Shown: piece after piece, positions 42,901 through 55,913 of the stretch | Numbering within the stretch: the stretch's first letter is position 1 | How the letters are laid out: every line of letters starts with the position of its first letter | Assembly (NCBI GenBank): GCA_009801015.1 | Contig: VHZZ01000025.1 | Location: forward strand, 66,214-130,213 | DNA length: 64,000 nucleotides | Source of the DNA: Silene noctiflora | Taxonomy: Eukaryota; Streptophyta; Magnoliopsida; Caryophyllales; Caryophyllaceae | Direction of reading: 5' to 3' | Program-made: the position numbers and the translations under genes | Notes under the pieces: model-generated | Told to the model about the DNA's origin: nothing | Seen by the model: only the letters and a program-made list of their open reading frames with translations | Databases searched by the model: none

Positions 42901-45038
42901 GTTGATTTCATTTGGAGTATTTGTTTGAAAGGTAAGAGACTGAAATTATCTTTTTGGGTGGAATGTTTTTGGCTTTCAGTATAGAATTGGACAATCTTGA
43001 CTTGCCTTTCAAAAAATCCCTCCAACCAGTCCTTCAAATCCTCAGTCTAGGCCACGTCTTACTCGCTTTCGTCAACGGAGAGTATATAGGTAACTACTTG
43101 TTTGTCGAAATAGCAAAATTATGGCATGTGAGTAATATTTTTTGAAGGCACTTAGTTACGGTTTCCTTGTTTCAATTAAGGAACCGCACATGGAGTAAAG
43201 AGAGAATATACCTTTCCATACCAAGGAGCCATAAGACTGAAGGAAGGTGTAAACAACATCTCAATTCTGAGCTGCACAGTTGGAATGCCGGTAAGAAAGA
43301 ACAGCATCATTTTCCCAGTACTTGACTAACCTGAACAAAGATAAAGAAACTATTCATATCGTCACAAATTCTCAAATGAGCCAGGCTGATCTCATGACTC
43401 TCATGTTATATAATCAGGAGACTAGCCAATCTAAGAATCAAAATGGGTAGTTATTTATTGAGATAGAGGGTAACTAAAGAGTATACGGGTTGAAATTTTT
43501 GATTAAATGGGCTGCTTCACATTATATTTTCAAGTTATAAGATTCTAATTGTCATATTGGGCATATACAGGACAGTGGAAGCTACATGGAACATAGATTC
43601 ACTGGTATCAGGACAGTGGAGCTCCTAGGTCTGGGGACAGGAAACCTTGATCTAACGTTGAACGGCTGGCATCACACGGTAAAACTGAATCACTAGGGTT
43701 GAAAATTAATGATTAATTTATGCATCCCAACTAACATCATAAAAAATTACGCAGATTGGTTTAGAAGGAGAGAGGCTCAAGTACTTCACGGAAGAAGGAT
43801 CAAAGAAAGTCAAATGGACTCCTGCTAAAGGAGCTGGAAAAGCTCTTACTTGGTACAAGGTAATACACTTCAGCTCTGTCGATGGTAAGAAGGTCCACAA
43901 TCCGATAATGACTCATGAGTGTTATCTATCTTCAACTCTCCACAAACATCCTGAATTACCTACCATGTAGTAGTTTTTACTGGTGAATAGGGAGCCATAT
44001 GGCAGTTCTAAAGCTGACAGGTATTGAAATCAGATCATGAGTACCACTGTACCACTACGCGATGACTTTACCAGCTAATTTATTTGACGTGCACCTACCA
44101 TGGAAGGCCTATTATCTAAGATTAACCACTTTTACAGGCCTACTTTGATGCACCAGAAGGAGATGATCCACTAACTATTAGGATGGAAAACATGACAAAA
44201 GGTATCGTCTGGGTGAATGGTGAAAGCATAGGACGTTACTGGTCATCCTACCTCACAATACTGAAAAGGCCATCACAAAATGAGTAAGTAAAAAAAATAC
44301 AGACGGTAACATATTCAGTCATGTAAAGCAATATGTTTAGCCCAATGTAATGTTTCTATACATATGAAAGTAACATTTCTTGAGAAACATACTAAGAGAA
44401 AACGTTGCAGGTACCACCTGCCAAGATCGTTTCTCAAGCCTAAAGACAACTTCATAGTGATTCTCGATGAGGCAGGAGGAAACATCGAAACAGTTCAGAT
44501 CGAGACAGTGAACAGGGACAGTGTATGTAGCTACATCTCAGAGGTCATGCCAGCCGAGGTGTGGGCATGGAAGAGGGACGACAAGCAAATTATACCCGTG
44601 GGCAATGAAACACCAAAGCCTAAGGCGGTACTCAAGTGTCCCAAGGACAAAGTTGTGACCAAGGTTGAGTTTGCTGGCTTTGGCAATCCTTATGGTGTTT
44701 GTGGGTATTACATTGCAGGAAACTGCACTGCCCCTAACAGCCAACAAATTGTTGAGCAGGTAAACAAACGCAATCCACATATTTCCTGTTATTAACCAGT
44801 TATAGACATACAGTTTTACAATTCTGACTTCTAAATTATTTTAAAGTCCTTGTTTAAGTATGACCGTGTTTTAGGGTAATTTAATTCCTATTTCGTGGTT
44901 GTTTCTTTCGAGCAGAACTGCATGGGAAAAGACAAATGTGAAGTACCAGTAGACAGGAACCTGTTTGACAAGAATGCTTGCCCTGAATTAAAAACCAAGA
45001 CCTTAGCCGTGCAACTACGATGTGGTCGCAAAGGCTAG
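39943..45038 (+). CDS. BGAL11/13-like: GH35 beta-galactosidase with SUEL lectin domain (tandem copy 1)
   Basis: A secreted beta-galactosidase predicted to trim galactose from cell-wall polysaccharides or glycoproteins. Nineteen exons encode 835 residues: 39943-40146, 40362-40457, 40582-40694, 40895-40961, 41061-41153, 41275-41418, 41669-41763, 41851-41956, 42042-42126, 42224-42342, 42445-42606, 42700-42872, 42980-43089, 43181-43290, 43571-43678, 43755-43859, 44138-44283, 44411-44759, 44916-45038. A signal peptide ([16 protein letters not shown]) is followed by the GH35 domain with the active-site signature [13 protein letters not shown] (proton donor Glu 195) and WTENWT (nucleophile Glu 266). 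The C-terminus is a Cys-rich SUEL/galactose-binding lectin domain ([20 protein letters not shown] to LRCGRKG). All joins keep frame. An AATAAA at about 45091 could be the poly-A signal. Confidence 0.95.
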
Positions 45039-47496
45039 ACAGCCTTTTTTTCTGTTCATTTCCTATTGTAGTTTTTTTTTTGTTAAAGGAAAATAAAGGT
45101 GGATTTGTGTAAGGGAGATAGTTATTTCATGTTTTCTAATCAGTTTTAGAGTGGGGTACTCCTTCAATGTGATGTTCCCAGATATAGAAAAATAGCAAGC
45201 ACTAGTAGAAGTAAGAAAGCTGGAAAAAAAGAATGTAAAATGTTGTAATTCTTTTGCATCTTATAATGTTCTAATAAAAATGCCTTTTTGGTCTGAGCCA
45301 AAATTTCACACATTATTGTATGCAAGACGGTAAATTCCAAACCAGAGGTTTTGTTAAGTGTTCTCTACTAAAATGTGGATTCCTATAGAATAATCATCCT
45401 TGGATAATCCAACCTACAACTCAATATAAGTTTTTACGTCGACAATTGAATGTTTTTGTTCCCCCTTTTCCTTCTTCAGATACCAATTTCTCTCCCAATT
45501 TCATTACAATCTCACTAACCCTAAAATCATTCCTCAATTCAAACCCTCCGTAACCCCAAATTCCACCTTCGATCTCAACATTCTCACCGTCGCCTATGAT
45601 TTTACCATAATTGATTGATCACATTACTACCTGCTCCATCATTCATCTGCTTACTGAATCAAGGTGACGGTTGAGGTCCAATTAATATATTTATCCTATG
45701 TTCATTCAACAGTTTTGATCTGGTTTGATTCATGATCGCATCTTAAAATTAAAACATTTTCCCGTGGGCCGACGCCCCCCCGGTCCAGGCATTGATCTAT
45801 ATATCACTTCAGAAGAAAGAATATAGTAGAAATATCAATTATGATCAAAATCTTCAGTAGGCCAAGCAGGCCAAAGTACACCATATTAGTTAAACAGACT
45901 TATTAATAATTTTGGATTTTTGAAAATATTATTTGAAGGAACATTCTTGGATTTTGAAAATTCCAAACTGCAATCAAAATGAACTGATAATGGCATACAG
46001 TGATGAGAGAAAATGAGAAATGTAAAACAACTGAAATGCTTAGAAATATATTTTATACTAGATAAGTCCTTGCATATTGTAAACTACTGTTAATTTGACT
46101 CTTCACTTTGACACTGTGTCGCATGTCCATCGCTCCGACACCTTGACATGATCGACACCAGGACACTTAATTTTAGGCCAAAAACATGAAAATCTTTCAT
46201 ATAACATCATTGTCTGACACTCCGACCCTATGTTACATCCGAGTATCCGACACTTGTAGCATAGCTGAAGTAACTTAGTTTCTGATGCTTGTAAAATGAT
46301 TTCCGAGTGGAGAGTTCTTGGAGCCTTATTTAGAAAGAAAGTAACTTAAACATTGGTTTCTACGAAGTTATCAATTTCTTCTTTTAATTTATTATTTTAA
46401 AATGAAAGTATTATTAACATTTGCTCTAGGATAAGAGTAATGTTTGATCTTTAGACAAGTTTGATGATGTTTCTCTTCATATAACCATGAGAGTCCACTG
46501 TCCTCTTGCATGTGTTTTCTCTCTTGGCAAAGGAAAATAAGATTATGTCGCCTTCTGTATTCCCTTCGTTCCAAAATATATGCAGTTTACGCCTTTTAGT
46601 AAGCCATAGACTTCTAATTTAACAAAATACTACAGTACTTTTTAAAAAATTCCGAATTTTTTTTAAAAATGTGACGAAAATGCTTATTGTAAGGTATACA
46701 TTTGACAATACTTGTTTATATATTTGGAAAGATATTGAAGAGCGAAATGAGGTACTCAAAATGTGAAAATGAATTAATTTCTAAAATAAGAGGGAGTATC
46801 AATTACTCCCAAGATTCATCGAATCACAAAAGACTAGCATGTCAAAGGGGTTTCTATGATCACAACTTTTTCACCAGTATAAATTGATTTTCTACGCAAA
46901 ACGTAGTAGTGAAAATTACCCAACTTAGAAGCTACAGAGTTTATTACAGCTAGTAATTGACAACACCTAATCATATATGAGTATAGCCTTCATATCTGAT
47001 GCAGGAATTGGCTACAATACAGGCCTTGATATTACATACATGACAGTTAGTGCCTTTTTGTTCTCCATCCTTAAAAATAGAAAGAATATGAGAGAAAAAA
47101 AGGGGATAGAAATGGACTTAAAACAGATCACAAATTCACAATCCATCAAATCAACCACAAATATAAAAATAGAAAGAATATAAGAGAAAAACAGAAGGAT
47201 AAAAATAGCGTCAAGACTGATGATAATCCATCAAATACGGAAAATTAATTTGTAGGCAAACAGAAGTAACAACCATACATTTGTTCGTTGCTTTACCTAA
47301 ATCAAATCGTTGCTTGAATATATAAATCAACATTGTAGCATTCTAATCATGTCCTTTGTCCCACTCTTATCATTGACGATCCTCTTCCTCCCGGGGAAGG
47401 GTGATCGCTCACAGAAACTTCAAACCCCAAACATATTTTCCTCCCTTTTGTTGTCAAAGTTTCTTCTTGTGTTCTAGGCTTAATTTATAATTAATC
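45039..47496. other. Stretch between the tandem beta-galactosidase genes
   Basis: The 3'UTR of copy 1 and the promoter of copy 2 lie here. Apart from a Stowaway-like MITE (46560-46796) and a short C-rich string (GACGCCCCCCCGG near 45770) I see AT-rich DNA with no homology and no remnant of a third beta-galactosidase copy. Confidence 0.65.
46560..46796. mobile_element. Stowaway-like MITE
   Basis: A unit flanked by TA on both sides starts TTCCCTTCGTTCCAAAATAT and ends TCTAAAATAAGAGGGAG. The CTCCCTC-like end, TA target and non-coding interior fit the Stowaway/mariner group; the inner arms are weakly matched. Confidence 0.55.
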
Positions 47497-50400
47497 ATGT
47501 CAAAGTATAGTAAGTGCATGCTTACCTTAGCCCTGGTGCTTTTCCTCACTGCGCATGCTGAAGAGGAGGATGGTAAACAACTTGGTGTGAACTATGATTC
47601 TCGGTCCTTGTTGATTAATGGCCGAAGAGAGTTCCTCTATTCCGGATCTGTCCATTACCCTCGTCTCCCTATGGAGGTATAGAATGTCAACTTCAAAAAA
47701 ATTGAACTCACAAGCATTGTGCATAAAAATATCATTTCTTTACATAATATAATTTTTAACATAAATTTATTGTTGCTAGATGTGGGGGGATATCCTAGAC
47801 AAATGCAAAGAGGGAGGCTTGAATGTGATCCAGACTTATGTTTTTTGGGGCCTTCATGAGCCTGTTAAGGGCCAGGTAACCTATACCCTATAAATACTAG
47901 CACATACGGCTAAATTGTTTCGATAATTATAGAAAAACTAATCAAACTTGTGAATATTCTCCCAGTATAATTTCACAGGCAGATATGATGTTGTGAAATT
48001 CTTTAAGATGATTGCTGAGAGAGGCATGTGGGCGACCATCAGGGTTGGACCTTTCGTCCAGGCAGAATGGAACAATGGGTACAGATTATAACTTTCATAA
48101 AGTTTCAATACTAATAGCTACCTTTTTTTCTAAAACATACGGAGGAATAGACAATACTATACATGGAAATGAGCCTAAACTAGCTGCAAAAATGTTCGAA
48201 CTCAATACACCTAGAGATCTATGGAGAACCGTGGCTCATAACAAGGAAAAAGGAAAGAGCTGTAGCTAAATAGACCTATGAACACATAAATCAGTAAACC
48301 CATAGGAGGAAAGTCATGGATCTCATAAATCCGTGTTATCCTCCCATTATATCCAATTTCTCATCTCTCTCGTTTTATCTTTTGAAACTCACAAATATGA
48401 TTTTGTGACAGAGGATACCCATTCTGGCTAAGAAAGGAGCCCAACATTATATACAGAACAGATAATGATGTATTCAAGGTGATCATAGTAACAATCTTGA
48501 TTACTAATTCTGTCTCATGTGCGATAAATTCCAAGTACTCTTCAAATTTGTCAACGAAATTTATCTGCAGGCACACACTGAGAGATGGGTCACCACAGTG
48601 ATCAGCTTGATGAAGAAAAACAAGCTATTTGCCTCACAGGGGGGGCCTATCATTTTGTCTCAGGTTAATCATTGGGTCAGAGGTGCACTGAATATATATA
48701 AAGCACACAATTTTCTAGAAAATTCACAATATTTTCCTCCTTTCTATTTTCAGATTGAGAATGAGTATGATCACGTAAGAGGAGCCTTCAGAGACGGCGC
48801 AGCAGAGAGGTACATCAAATGGGCAGGAAACATGGCAGTTGCGCAGGGAACTGGTGTGCCATGGATCATGTGCAAGCAAAAGGATGCACCAGGACCAGTG
48901 GTAACCATCTATCTGAATAAAAGATATTATTGCATAAGCATAACCCAATCATATATCCCAAATATTTCATTGATTCTTTCCATACAAGAATGGTAGAAAT
49001 ATAATACTACCAGTTTCTCTGTTGGAGCCTGTCCTTCTAATCCTTTTTGGGTCGGGGTGAATGGTATCTTTTAAAGAAAATAGGCAAAGAGACACTTCAA
49101 AATGGAACTCGGAAAATATGAAAAAATGGACAGTACATATTTGAAGAAGCTCGAGCTCATTTGCATCTATTGGCCTGTTCAAGCCTATTCATAAACAGCA
49201 AAGCTAAAGAGTTGTAACTTACAAAGTTTGAAAGAAAAATCTAGCAGACCTTAACATATGTCCATTTCCTGATAGATCAATGCTTGCAATGGTAGACATT
49301 GTGGAGAAACATTCGACGGTCCTAATGCACCTAACAAGCCATCTCTATGGACAGAGAACTGGACTACTCAGTAAGCATTACCTTTGATTCTCAATCTTAT
49401 AGCTAAAGTACCTTTTGCTCCTGAGATGTATAAGTTTCCCACTAAATGTTTTTCAATTACAGGTTCAAAAGTTTCGGAGAGATAGCTTCTCAAAGGTCAG
49501 CTGAGGACACTGCCCACGGAGTGGCTCGTTGGTTCTCAAAGAATGGAAGCCATACTAACTACTACATGGTATTCTACCAACCATTTTGAATCCCACAATC
49601 TTCTATTTCCCTATTGTCTACAATGCGATATTTCGTACTTTCAAACTGAATGACACTTGCTCAGATATTTATGAAAGATCCATATCAGAACTAATCAAGG
49701 GATTTTGGAAAAAAATACTGTTTGGTAGAAAATCTAACTAATCATATCCATCCGACAACTCTTTGTACTGCAGTACTATGGTGGTACAAACTTTGGAAGA
49801 ACTGCTTCCGACTTTGCCACCACTGGATACTATGATGAAGCTCCAATCGATCACTTTGGTACGAGCCTTCTGTACTCTTCAATAATAGCAGTGAAACATG
49901 CATCATATAGATGTTAATTGATCTAAATGTCTTGACTGGGTATACCTTATTCTCAGGTTTGTTAAGAGAGCCCAAATTCGGACACTTGAAGGATCTCCAC
50001 CGTGCTTTGACACTCAGCAAGAAAGCAATGCTAGCGGGGAGGTATAAAATTGAGGTGTTTGGCCCAGAATTTGAGGTAAGCTATAAGAAAGAGAAGCTAC
50101 GGCCATCAGGGTAGAGAAAAAAGACTCGTAACAATATGAGAAACTCTGATATGACACCATCTGACCATAAGAATAGTCATGATATAGATGGGATGTTTCC
50201 GATGTTACAACAGTAAATTATCTTGAAAAACCAAACATTTTATCCTGAAACCTCACTGTTCTACCTTGAAAACTAACCTTTTATCGCATAACCCCATAGT
50301 TCCGACCGTAACCTTTTATCTGGACTGCTGATACATTCTGCTATTATCATCAGGCACGCTACTACGAGAAGGATAATCTTTGTGCAGCCTTCATATGGAA

Positions 50401-53318
50401 CAACCGTTCTCATGTGACGCTTAAGGCTAATTTTAAAGGCAAAGAGCACGCCATCCCTCCCAAGTCCATCAGTATTTTGCCTGACTGCAAGACTGTTGTC
50501 TACAACACTAACTATGTGAGCGTCAACTGAGCATGGCAGACAAAGCAAATAGTAAAAGAAAATTATTAACCATGTGAGTTTTGACAAATAATCATTTTTT
50601 TCCCTCGACAGATGCTAAGTCAACATAACGCAAGAGAATTTGTAAGGTCCGAAAAGGCTAACAAGGGTCTAAACTGGGAGAAGACCTCTGAGTCTCTACC
50701 AACTACTAAGGGGCATGTATTCACAAGAAGCCCACAGGAACAATTCACCACCACGGAGGACACAACCGACTATCTATGGTACAGTACCAGGTAAAAATTC
50801 AAGATTATTAAAATAGGAGCAAATACTACTATTCCGCATAAATTGTCAGGTCATGTCGTTAATCTTTGATTTTGAACAGAAGGAACTATGTGGCTACAAA
50901 AATCAATTATTCAAACATATAATAACATTATTGATTAATCTCCTAATCAATTGGTTCTGTACTAACAATCCATTTTACATTTTCCAGCATAGATCTAGAC
51001 AATGTTGATTTGCCATTCAAAAAATCCACTAAACCAGTCATGCAGCTTCGCTGTCTAGGAGATGCCTTGCTCGCCTTTGTAAATGGAGTATTCGTAGGTA
51101 TGAGTGCATGACCAACAGATTTTCCCATAAAATATGGTGTTTTTCTTAAAGGTTAATTTGAGTCAACAAAAGTTTATTTGCTTGCCATTTCTAACTCCTG
51201 CTCCTTCCCCTCATGCAGGAACGGGGCATGGATACCATAGATCACCCACATTTCCTTTCCAAGCACCCATAAAGCTGAAGGAAGGTGTAAACAACATAAC
51301 AATTTTGACTACCACGGTTGGAATGCCGGTAAGAGCAAACTAGATGCAGAATTTTTTCAATTCGCCTTTTCAAGTCATAATTTCAATCTGAGTACACCGA
51401 CTGTGCAAAGAACTGAAACAAAGCCTCAAAGAAAATCTCCATTAAGCATATTCTCTATATTATAGGATAGCGGAAGCTATATGGAGAAAAGAATGGCGGG
51501 GCTCAGGTTTTTGGAGCTCCAAGGATTGGGAAGTGGAGACCTAGACCTGTCTTACAATGGATGGGATCATAAGGTAAATGATGACTTTTTCATCTCACTT
51601 AATCCTGAAACTTTTTTTTTTCAATCGGAAAGCTAAAAGAAGATAAAAATGGCTTCAATTTTCAGGTTGGGTTGGAAGGCGAGAAGCTCAAGTACTTCAC
51701 CGAGGAAGGAGCAAACAAAGCTAAATGGACCTCTGCGAAGGCATCTGGGGAGCCTCTTACCTGGTACAAGGTATTGCTGCTATGATATTCACTAGTACGA
51801 CAAACACGGTGGAGTCTTTCTGCAGTGTGGTGGTCTGTGTTCTAGAGTTTCATACTCCTTGTCTTTCGCTTACTAATGCTAAGCGAACTTCTTTACAACG
51901 ACACTACCCCATTGCCCCAAAGACTCCCGCCTTTGGCAGGGTAGTGGAAACTAAACATGCCCAGCCTTACGCTTGTGCTTTTAGCACAGAGAGGTTTTCC
52001 CAAATGATCCATGATGAAAATTGTGTCTCTTAAACTAGATATCAACAAAAAGAACAAGGTGACGACTTTGTAGCATATATTTAAAAAATTACTCTAATCA
52101 AGCTCTATTGCACAGATGCATCAACATGCATACCTATTACTTACAGATATCTGATGTGTCATAATCAATGTTATATCCCAAAAGGTTGATAACACTAACG
52201 ACTGAGCTAAAAAAAATGTGCAGACATATTTTGACGAACCAGAAGGACAAGATCCAGTGGCTATCAGGATGGCTAACATGACGAAAGGAATGATTTGGAT
52301 CAACGGAGAAAGTATAGGACGTTATTGGTCTACCTTCCTTACACTTAGGCAAACACCTTCTCAAAGCGAGTATGGAACGCTTACTGATAAATAATGGTGG
52401 TCAATCAAGCAATAATATTACTCAATACCAAATTTAATACAAATATAAATGTTGCAAATTGTTGTAGGTACCACATACCAAGATCATACCTTAAGCCTAA
52501 AGACAACTTCTTGGTCATCTTTGATGAGGCTGGAGGGAACATTGACACAGTCCAAATCGAGACAGTGAACCGGGACACCATATGCGGCATTGTAGGCGAA
52601 GACATGCCAGCTAGCGTCTACTCATGGAAGAGGGATGACAGGGATATCCTTTCTGTAGTAGACGACACACAGCCTAAGGTATCACTTAAGTGTCCTAAGG
52701 ACAAAGTCATCTCTCATGTTGACTTTGCTAGCTTTGGCAATCCTTACGGTGTTTGTGGCTACTTCCTTCTTGGCAACTGCACTTCTCCCATCAGCCAAAA
52801 GATTGTTGAGGAGGTAATTAAATGTTCATCCTACTTTTCTGATTATGCTGAAATTCTGTCAATTTCATTAAAGAAAATTCATGAGCCACAATCCGCTAAC
52901 AACAACATTACCCACATTACCCCGGTGAATAAGGGTGGTTTGATGTATGCAACCTTAAACTAAAGTTTTTAACACACGGAACCTGTTTGTTTTCAAATGA
53001 TCAATTATTAAAATTGCAACGAGAATTGCATCAAATGACTACCTCTACACAAAAATAAAACACATCCTATTTATTTAGCTTCGTCATTATACAGAACCAA
53101 AGAACAGTCGGTCTTTGATTCTATATTATGCAACTTTTGATGATATTCTGGTAATAAATCCTCTCGTTTTTTTCCCTTTTTACAATGAGCAGCACTGCTT
53201 GGAAAAAGACAGTTGCAAGGTCCCAGTTAGCAGGAATCTATTTGACAAGGACCAGAAGCTCTGCCCAGAATTACAAAAAACTTTGGCTGTGCAAGTAAGA
53301 TGCACCAACAAGCACTAG
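47497..53318 (+). CDS. BGAL11/13-like: GH35 beta-galactosidase with SUEL lectin domain (tandem copy 2)
   Basis: A second secreted GH35 beta-galactosidase, 830 residues in nineteen exons: 47497-47676, 47780-47875, 47966-48078, 48412-48478, 48571-48663, 48754-48900, 49276-49370, 49463-49568, 49774-49858, 49957-50075, 50354-50515, 50612-50790, 50988-51097, 51219-51328, 51466-51573, 51666-51770, 52224-52369, 52468-52813, 53193-53318. It has a signal peptide ([14 protein letters not shown]), the signature [13 protein letters not shown] (donor Glu 187), WTENWT (nucleophile Glu 259), the [10 protein letters not shown] strand and a C-terminal SUEL lectin domain. Thirteen internal exons have exactly the same length as in copy 1, and all intron phases agree, so the pair arose by tandem duplication. 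Intron sequences are largely unalike, so the duplication is not recent. Both copies look functional. Confidence 0.95.
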
Positions 53319-55913
53319 AAGGGGATTTTTGTATTGTATTTTTCGCTCAGTAAAAAATAATATAGTTTGGCAACATGAAAGGGAATTTAGCCATACAAGG
53401 GGATTGAAAGTTCTTAGGGAGCAAATGCAATTTAAGGGTGAACATGCAAAAGATAAACCAATTGCAAAAACATTAGAAATTGCTCTGGTTTCTCTTATAT
53501 TAAGTTCCATTTTGAATCTTATGTTTCCCTATAACAATGGCAGCTTTTGACATTTTTGTGATATTCCCCATGAAGAAATACCACATTTTGAGAATTTCAA
53601 TAATTGATCTTTGATCACTGCTTTCTCAACCCACTCAATTCTTCAAGCATATATCTAAAACTCATCACAAACTACGGAATAAGACCGTCTTACGACCATT
53701 TGATTGGTTAAACACTCGTTTATTACTATCAATAATTGCGGTATTTAACCTACAAAAGAACCGTCTACATTGTACAACGATCTTACACAATATTTACTAA
53801 TAACCATATTCATTAAACATAATTAAACATCACAAATTAGAATTGAACTTCTCAAAAATTAAAATGGTTACAGTATAGTATCCTAAGACACAATACTGGA
53901 AATTTCAGCATGAAACTTGCATTAATTTTGAGCTTTTATTATGATTTTTTTAAATTTGAAGCTACTAAATTGCAATTAAATTAACGAAAGATGAAGAACA
54001 GAAGGGATTTCTTGCCTGTAAAAGCGAGAAATTGTAGTGACATTTCATCAAACAGAAGGTGGACAGGGAAGAACTTCAAACAAAAATAGTCTCCCCAGTC
54101 CCCACTAGCTTGTCTCTTGCCATGGACTTCTTTGGTTTAGATATTAAGTAGTCCGGGATACCGTCTCACATAATAATTATTCAGATAATCTAACACGAAA
54201 ATTGGGGTTGGGGCTACGAAAATTTTGCAATGAGTGGATTATACATTTGATATACTACAACCAGGTTGAGATTATAAAAAAGTTTTCGAGTTTAGTTTTA
54301 AAGTTTCTGAGTTTTATAAAGTTTTTGAGTTCATTCAATTTAACATAATAACATAGCTAAAAAAATTACAATATTACTCAAAACCATTACATATAAGCTC
54401 AGTAAAATTTGAGTTTTAACGGTAAAAAAATAAAATGCAATTTATAAACTTTTAAAAACTCAGAAAAAAATAGATATAAACTCAAAAACAAATGAGGTAT
54501 GAGGTAGTACACTAGTACATCCTATATACTCCCTCATATTCTATATTTTCTTCCTCTTTCCTTTTCACACAAGAAATAAGAAAGTCAATTTGGACCACAC
54601 AAAACACACTACCCCACGTGCCATTTAATTTTGGCCACACAAATCATCCAAAGAAAGGAAATAGGGAAGAAAACTCGAATAACCGAATAAAGAAATTAGG
54701 AAGAAAATATAGAATAGGAGAGAGTATATTCCTATTCTATCGAGTTGGATTTGCTCGTGATCGGATCGGGTGGATTGGGCCGAATCAAGGTTGTCAGCTA
54801 AGTAACTTGTACTCTAAATATTAGTGCTAAGTTAATTAAGTAATTAAATAACTTGTACTCTAAGTAACTATGGAAAATGAGTTGCAAACTGTTGACTTTT
54901 TAATGCTTCAAGACTCCAAGTCAGTCCAAGAGGAGTCAAGGGCAGAAATGTCAAACACCAAACAATTCCCCCGGCTTAGTACAAAATTCCCGTGAATTTA
55001 TGCTCACCCAACTTAAAGGGTATTCTCTGCACAAACTTAAAATATTGGATAACGTATGCAAAGTAACAAAACCTAGAGATACCTCGTGAATTTTCCAATT
55101 AATTTTTTGCGTACTATAATTAGTGTGGTTTACTTTCATTTAGCTAGTGTGGTTTACTTTTATTTCCGCCATCACATAACATTAGGTATGATTATTGATC
55201 AAACTCACCAAAGTCTTACGGCTCTAACACAAATCTTTCCATTAACTTTTATTTATTATTTTATTGTTCCGACTTTATTCAGACTCACGTAAGACTTTGT
55301 TCATTATCTCAGATCCAACTTTTCCACTACACTTTTCCCTCGGATTCAACTCAAACTCTATTTTTCCAATACACTTTTCCAGGGCCTTTAAATAAAAAGG
55401 AAAAAAAAGTAGTTTTAAGACATGAAAGCCATTTATTGGTTGTCCTCTTTTAACACATGGAAGCCATTTATTGGTTGTCAACTTGTCCTCTTCAATCTGT
55501 ACGTATCCCTCCCCCTCTTAACTTGCGCAGGCCGAAACCCATCTGCTATTCACTATTATTAATATTCACTGTTATTAATTTATTAATCATTATTAATAGC
55601 CGATATACGAAAATGGACAACAAATGGTTACTTAGAACACTACTATCTGAATCTTTAACTGAGATTGAAGGACTTATTTACAAAATGTACCAAAGATTAC
55701 AAAAAAAAGTGTTCCTAGTACTCGGAGGAACTCCCCCCAAGCCACCTCCTGAGAGCAAATCGTCGCCATTGATATCGGCCATTACTTTGACAGGCCGATG
55801 GCTAGGATAAAAATAGTGTTACCAATTCCGGCAACATATTCATCCCTAGGAGAAGATGGAACTTTTTCGGCTTGAATATCATTCAGAGCAGAAAACACAA
55901 GTAGAGTAGGCAA
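53319..55913. other. Convergent stretch between beta-galactosidase copy 2 and UPL3-like gene
   Basis: The two flanking genes converge, so both 3'UTRs lie here; the UPL3-like 3'UTR probably covers about 55600-55913. A clear Stowaway-like MITE sits at 54529-54724. A degenerate unit with AATAAGACCGTCTTACGACC lies near 53680-53800. The 117-residue open frame at 55457-55810 has no homology I recognise. Confidence 0.6.
54529..54724. mobile_element. Stowaway MITE, complete
   Basis: A 196-bp unit flanked by TA starts CTCCCTCATATTCTATATTT and ends AAATATAGAATAGGAGAGAG. The terminal inverted repeats pair over about 27 bp with few mismatches. It is the best Stowaway copy in the window. Confidence 0.8.

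Noticed and set aside
55457-55810. 117-residue open frame between the converging genes
   Set aside because: No homology, low-complexity segments, and a likely overlap with the UPL3-like 3'UTR on the other strand.
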